Source: CAWIJJ01 sp963836405
GTDB taxonomy: Bacteria; Acidobacteriota; Terriglobia; Bryobacterales; Bryobacteraceae
Direction: 5' to 3'
Assembly (NCBI GenBank): GCA_963836405.1
Contig: CAWIJL010000006.1
Span: forward strand, 310,001 to 374,000
Length of the DNA stretch: 64,000 nucleotides
The notes beneath the pieces are model-generated. The model made no database searches, had not been told where the DNA came from, and was given only the letters and a program-made list of their open reading frames with translations. A program made the translations under genes and the position numbers. Shown here piece after piece: positions 61,691-64,000 of the stretch. Position 1 is the stretch's first letter. The number at the start of each line of letters is the position of its first letter.

Positions 61691-61978
61691 TCGAGGTCCA
61701 CTGGTTGGCAAGCCTGGCGGACCTGAAGGCACGGGCAAGGATCGCGGCGCGTCTCGATCGGTTGTGTCTTGGAAATTTTGGCCGACTGCAAGCCGCTGCG
61801 TGATGGAGTGTCCGAACTCCGGATCGATTGGGAGCCGGGATACCGGGTGTACTACGCGATGGTGGGCAAGACTTGCGTGCTTCTATTGTGCGGGGGCGAC
61901 AAGCGCCGGCAGCCGGTCGACATAAAAAGGGCGATCGAATACCTGCAAGACTTCAAGGAAAGGAGATGGGGCGAATGA
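61687..61978 (+). pseudogene. HigB/RelE-like killer protein (TIGR02683 type), broken
   Basis: The HI1419-type toxin is spread over two frames: MIEVHWLASLADLKARARIA, then LDRLCLGNFG, followed by an extra C near 61783 and, in the other frame, DCKPLRDGVSELRIDWEPGY, RVYYAMVGKTCVLLLCGGDK, YLQDFKERRWGE. Near the N terminus about 8 residues between MIEV and WL seem to be missing. The stop overlaps the antitoxin ATG (ATGA), the normal order for this toxin-first pair. No functional toxin can be translated. Confidence 0.85.
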
Positions 61979-62277
61979 AACACAAGACCAGCATTTCGCA
62001 TGACGAATCCATGGCTCGGGAATTGCGCGAGAACCCGGAGTTCGCCGCGGAATACCTGAGAGCGGCGATGGAAGACGAAGACGAACCTCGCGTGCTGCTG
62101 GTCGCATTGCGCCACGTAGCGGAGGCCCGCGGCCTTGCGAAAGTTGCCAAGACTGCCGGCATCGAGCGCGAGAGCCTGTATCGGGCGCTTTCGCCGCGCG
62201 GCAATCCTCGCTTTTCCACGCTTGTCGCCGTCGCCAAAGCAATGGGGTTGAGGCTGACGTTCGAATCGGGACGATAG
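61975..62277 (+). CDS. HigA-like antitoxin (TIGR02684-type addiction module antidote)
   Basis: A 100-residue helix-turn-helix protein: SMARELRENPEFAAEYLRAA, MEDEDEPRVLLVALRHVAEA, then GLAKVAKTAGIERESLYRAL and LVAVAKAMGLRLTF, the full pattern of the HI1420-type antidote family. The reading frame is intact although the toxin gene just upstream is broken, so this is an orphan antitoxin that may still bind DNA. A start 9 bp earlier (ATG 61966) is possible; GGAG lies upstream of both. Confidence 0.87.
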   Translation: MKHKTSISHDESMARELRENPEFAAEYLRAAMEDEDEPRVLLVALRHVAEARGLAKVAKTAGIERESLYRALSPRGNPRFSTLVAVAKAMGLRLTFESGR

Positions 62278-62403
62278 GCAAGCTCGTGCAACCGGCGTGC
62301 AACCATGCCGGGAAAACACGCCGATCTCTCACTTACCCAAAGCGCTTGACAAGCCCCCGCCGCTCGTGATTCACTCAGATTGCTACCCTAGAGAGCTACG
62401 TAT

Positions 62404-62733
62404 ATGGCCGCTCCCAATTCCGCCCAGAATGCGCTCGACGTGCTCGTCCTCACCATCCTTCACCGCCGCGGCCCCTCTCACGGCTACGGCATCGCCGGCG
62501 CCATTCAGGAGCTCTCCCAGGAGGCGCTCCGCGTGGAGGAAGGCTCGCTCTATCCCGCCCTCCACCGCATGGAGGAGGCGGGCTGGATCGCGGCCCAATG
62601 GAAAGTCACCGAAAACAAACGCCGCGCGCGCCTCTACCGGCTCACCGCCGCCGGAGAGAAACAGCTCACCCGCGAACGCGAATATTGGGACCGCTTCGCC
62701 GGCGGCGTGGCCCGCGTGCTCCGGCACGCCTGA
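62404..62733 (+). CDS. PadR-family transcriptional regulator
   Basis: A 109-residue winged-helix regulator: NALDVLVLTILHRRGPSHGY, GIAGAIQELSQEALRVEEGS, LYPALHRMEEAGWIAAQWKV, RRARLYRLTAAGEKQLTRER. It precedes an ADOP permease by 24 bp, with AAGGAGG in the gap, the standard pairing in Acidobacteriota, and it presumably represses the pair. A TTGACA (62346-62351) upstream could be a -35 box, but no good -10 is seen. Confidence 0.9.
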   Translation: MAAPNSAQNALDVLVLTILHRRGPSHGYGIAGAIQELSQEALRVEEGSLYPALHRMEEAGWIAAQWKVTENKRRARLYRLTAAGEKQLTREREYWDRFAGGVARVLRHA

Positions 62734-62757
62734 GCGGCTCGTCAAGGAGGATTTGCC

Positions 62758-64000
62758 GTGTCCTGGATCACCAGACTCAAAAACGCCATCGACCCGCGCC
62801 GCCTCGACCGCGACCTGGCCGACGAAATCCGCGACCACATCGAACGCCGCGCGGCCGATCTCGAACAGCAGGGCCTCCCTCCCGCCGAGGCCCGCCGCCG
62901 TGCCGCCCTCGCCTTCGGCAATTCGGCCCGCATCGAGGAGCAGAGCCGCGACCTCAAACTCTGGTCCACCCTCGCCGATACCCGCCAGGACCTCAGCTAC
63001 GCCTGGCGCGGCCTCCTCCGCAACCCGCTCTTCGCTTCCGCCGCCGTGCTCTCCCTCGGCCTCGCCATCGGCGCCAACACCGCCATCTTCTCCATCGTGG
63101 ACGCTGTCGTTCTGCGCCCCCTGCCCGTGCCCGGCCCCGGGCGCCTGTTCACCCTCGCCACCACCGCCGAAACCGGCAGCGGCCTGTTCAGCTATCCCCT
63201 CTACGAAGAACTTCGCGATGCCGCCGGAGCTCAGGCCCGCATCGCCCTCTTCGATGCGCCGGAGCGCGTTGAAGCCCAGCTCGGCAGTGCCGCCGCGCCC
63301 CGCGAAGAGTTGATCCAGCAGCCCGTCTCCGCGGACGCTTTCGAAATCCTGGGTGTGGCGCCGTCGCTCGGCCGCCTGCTCTCCGCCGCCGAGGACAGCT
63401 CCGCCGCCTCGCGCCCGTCGGTCGTCCTGAGCGACGATTGTTGGCGCCGCCATTTCGGCGCCGACCCCGCCATCGCCGGCAAGCCCCTGATCGTCAACGG
63501 ACGCACTCTGTTCGTCGCCGGTGTGACCCGGCCCGGCTTCACCGGCGTCGAGCCGGGCAAATTCGTGGACATCTGGACTTCCATCGCCATCAGCGACCCC
63601 GGCATCTTCTCGAACTCCGGTTACCGCCCCTTCCGCCTGCTCGGCCGCCTCGCCCCCGGTGTCGCCCGCGCGCAGCTTGCGGCCCGCTTGCAGCCCACGT
63701 TCCACCGCCACCAGGAATCGCGAATCGGACTCGCCATGCCCGAGCCCATGCAGAAACAGCTTCGCGAAATGACCATCCTCGCGCCGTCGGGCTCGAGCGG
63801 CATCTCCGCGTTCCGCCGCACCATGGCGCGTCCGCTCTGGATCCTCATGGCAGTGGCCGCCTGCATCCTGCTCATCGCCTGCGCCAACGTCGCCGGCCTG
63901 CTGCTTGCCCGCGCCGCCGCGCGTTCCGCCGAAATGTCCTTGCGCGTCGCCCTGGGCGCCAGCCGCGCGCGCCTCATTCGCCAGCTTCTTACCGAGAGCC
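62758..64000 (+). CDS. ADOP-type FtsX/MacB permease, 3' partial
   Basis: GTG 62758, seven bases after AAGGAGG, opens an uninterrupted frame that leaves the window; 414 codons are visible. The N-terminal helical region (RLDRDLADEIRDHIERRAAD, FGNSARIEEQSRDLKLW) is the PadR-associated domain, followed by TM1 with LSLGLAIGANTAIFSIVDAV, a MacB periplasmic core (GVAPSLGRLLSAAEDSSA) and the first FtsX segment (ILLIACANVAGLLLARAAAR, RVALGASRARLIRQLLTES). No ATPase gene is seen. It is the only one of the four ADOP genes here without a visible lesion. Substrate unknown. Confidence 0.88.
   Translation, partial: MSWITRLKNAIDPRRLDRDLADEIRDHIERRAADLEQQGLPPAEARRRAALAFGNSARIEEQSRDLKLWSTLADTRQDLSYAWRGLLRNPLFASAAVLSLGLAIGANTAIFSIVDAVVLRPLPVPGPGRLFTLATTAETGSGLFSYPLYEELRDAAGAQARIALFDAPERVEAQLGSAAAPREELIQQPVSADAFEILGVAPSLGRLLSAAEDSSAASRPSVVLSDDCWRRHFGADPAIAGKPLIVNGRTLFVAGVTRPGFTGVEPGKFVDIWTSIAISDPGIFSNSGYRPFRLLGRLAPGVARAQLAARLQPTFHRHQESRIGLAMPEPMQKQLREMTILAPSGSSGISAFRRTMARPLWILMAVAACILLIACANVAGLLLARAAARSAEMSLRVALGASRARLIRQLLTES

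Overview
The window reads as chromosomal DNA of an Acidobacteriota member close to Solibacter/Bryobacter. Pointers are four large FtsX/MacB-type permeases of the acidobacterial 'ADOP' kind (two preceded by PadR regulators), a CHRD protein ending in the Solibacter-type C-terminal domain, a PEP-CTERM protein, many Tat/Sec-exported glycan enzymes (sulfatases, GH29, CE15-like esterase, tannase-like hydrolase, DUF1080 proteins), strong G/C bias at third codon positions, and no integrase, transposase or phage gene.

Layout. 0-2.9 kb: a three-gene signalling/redox set (thioredoxin-reductase-like flavoprotein, cyclic-nucleotide-domain histidine kinase, UBP-type zinc finger). 2.9-8.6 kb: a tightly packed export operon of two sulfatases, a GH-A-like hydrolase and a protein with a caspase-fold-like His/Cys signature, followed by a beta-propeller protein. 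10-11.7 kb: a small secreted protein and an MscS channel. 11.7-19.5 kb: a zone of broken genes (archease and rtcB, a Ser/Thr kinase, a DUF433/DUF5615 toxin-antitoxin-like pair) interleaved with intact sugar enzymes and a beta-lactamase-fold hydrolase. 19.5-28 kb: two frameshifted ADOP permeases around ribF, a PhnP-like MBL hydrolase, DUF1844 and DUF4256. 28-31.3 kb: an ECF sigma factor translationally coupled to an unusual anti-sigma-like fusion, then an aldo/keto-reductase-like protein without the usual catalytic residues. 31.4-37.7 kb: a MazEF relic, a Nudix hydrolase and a shrunken duplicate of part of its gene, secreted proteins, and a PadR gene with a wrecked ADOP partner. 38-56.4 kb: oligopeptidase B-like peptidase, two large hybrid histidine kinases, a CE15/DUF1080/Gfo-Idh-MocA sugar cluster, an M14 peptidase and a tannase-family enzyme. 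56.4-64 kb: a PEP-CTERM gene with two decayed tandem copies, BON, DUF1080, GH29, a diheme cytochrome with a decayed tandem copy, a broken Phd/VapC pair, a broken HigB with intact HigA, and a PadR-ADOP pair running off the end.

Two themes stand out. First, export and breakdown of complex glycans: sulfatases, fucosidase, glucuronoyl- and tannase-type esterases, DUF1080 and Gfo/Idh/MocA proteins. Second, decay by small internal deletions: about ten genes have lost tens of codons from the middle while both ends remain recognisable, four different toxin-antitoxin loci are damaged (the toxin is hit in every one), and three gene fragments are shrunken duplicates of a neighbour. One of these duplicates shows a clean 62-bp loss between 8-bp direct repeats. 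Single-base frameshifts could be sequencing errors; the internal deletions are not easily explained that way. All product names rest on motif recognition by eye; no database search was run.
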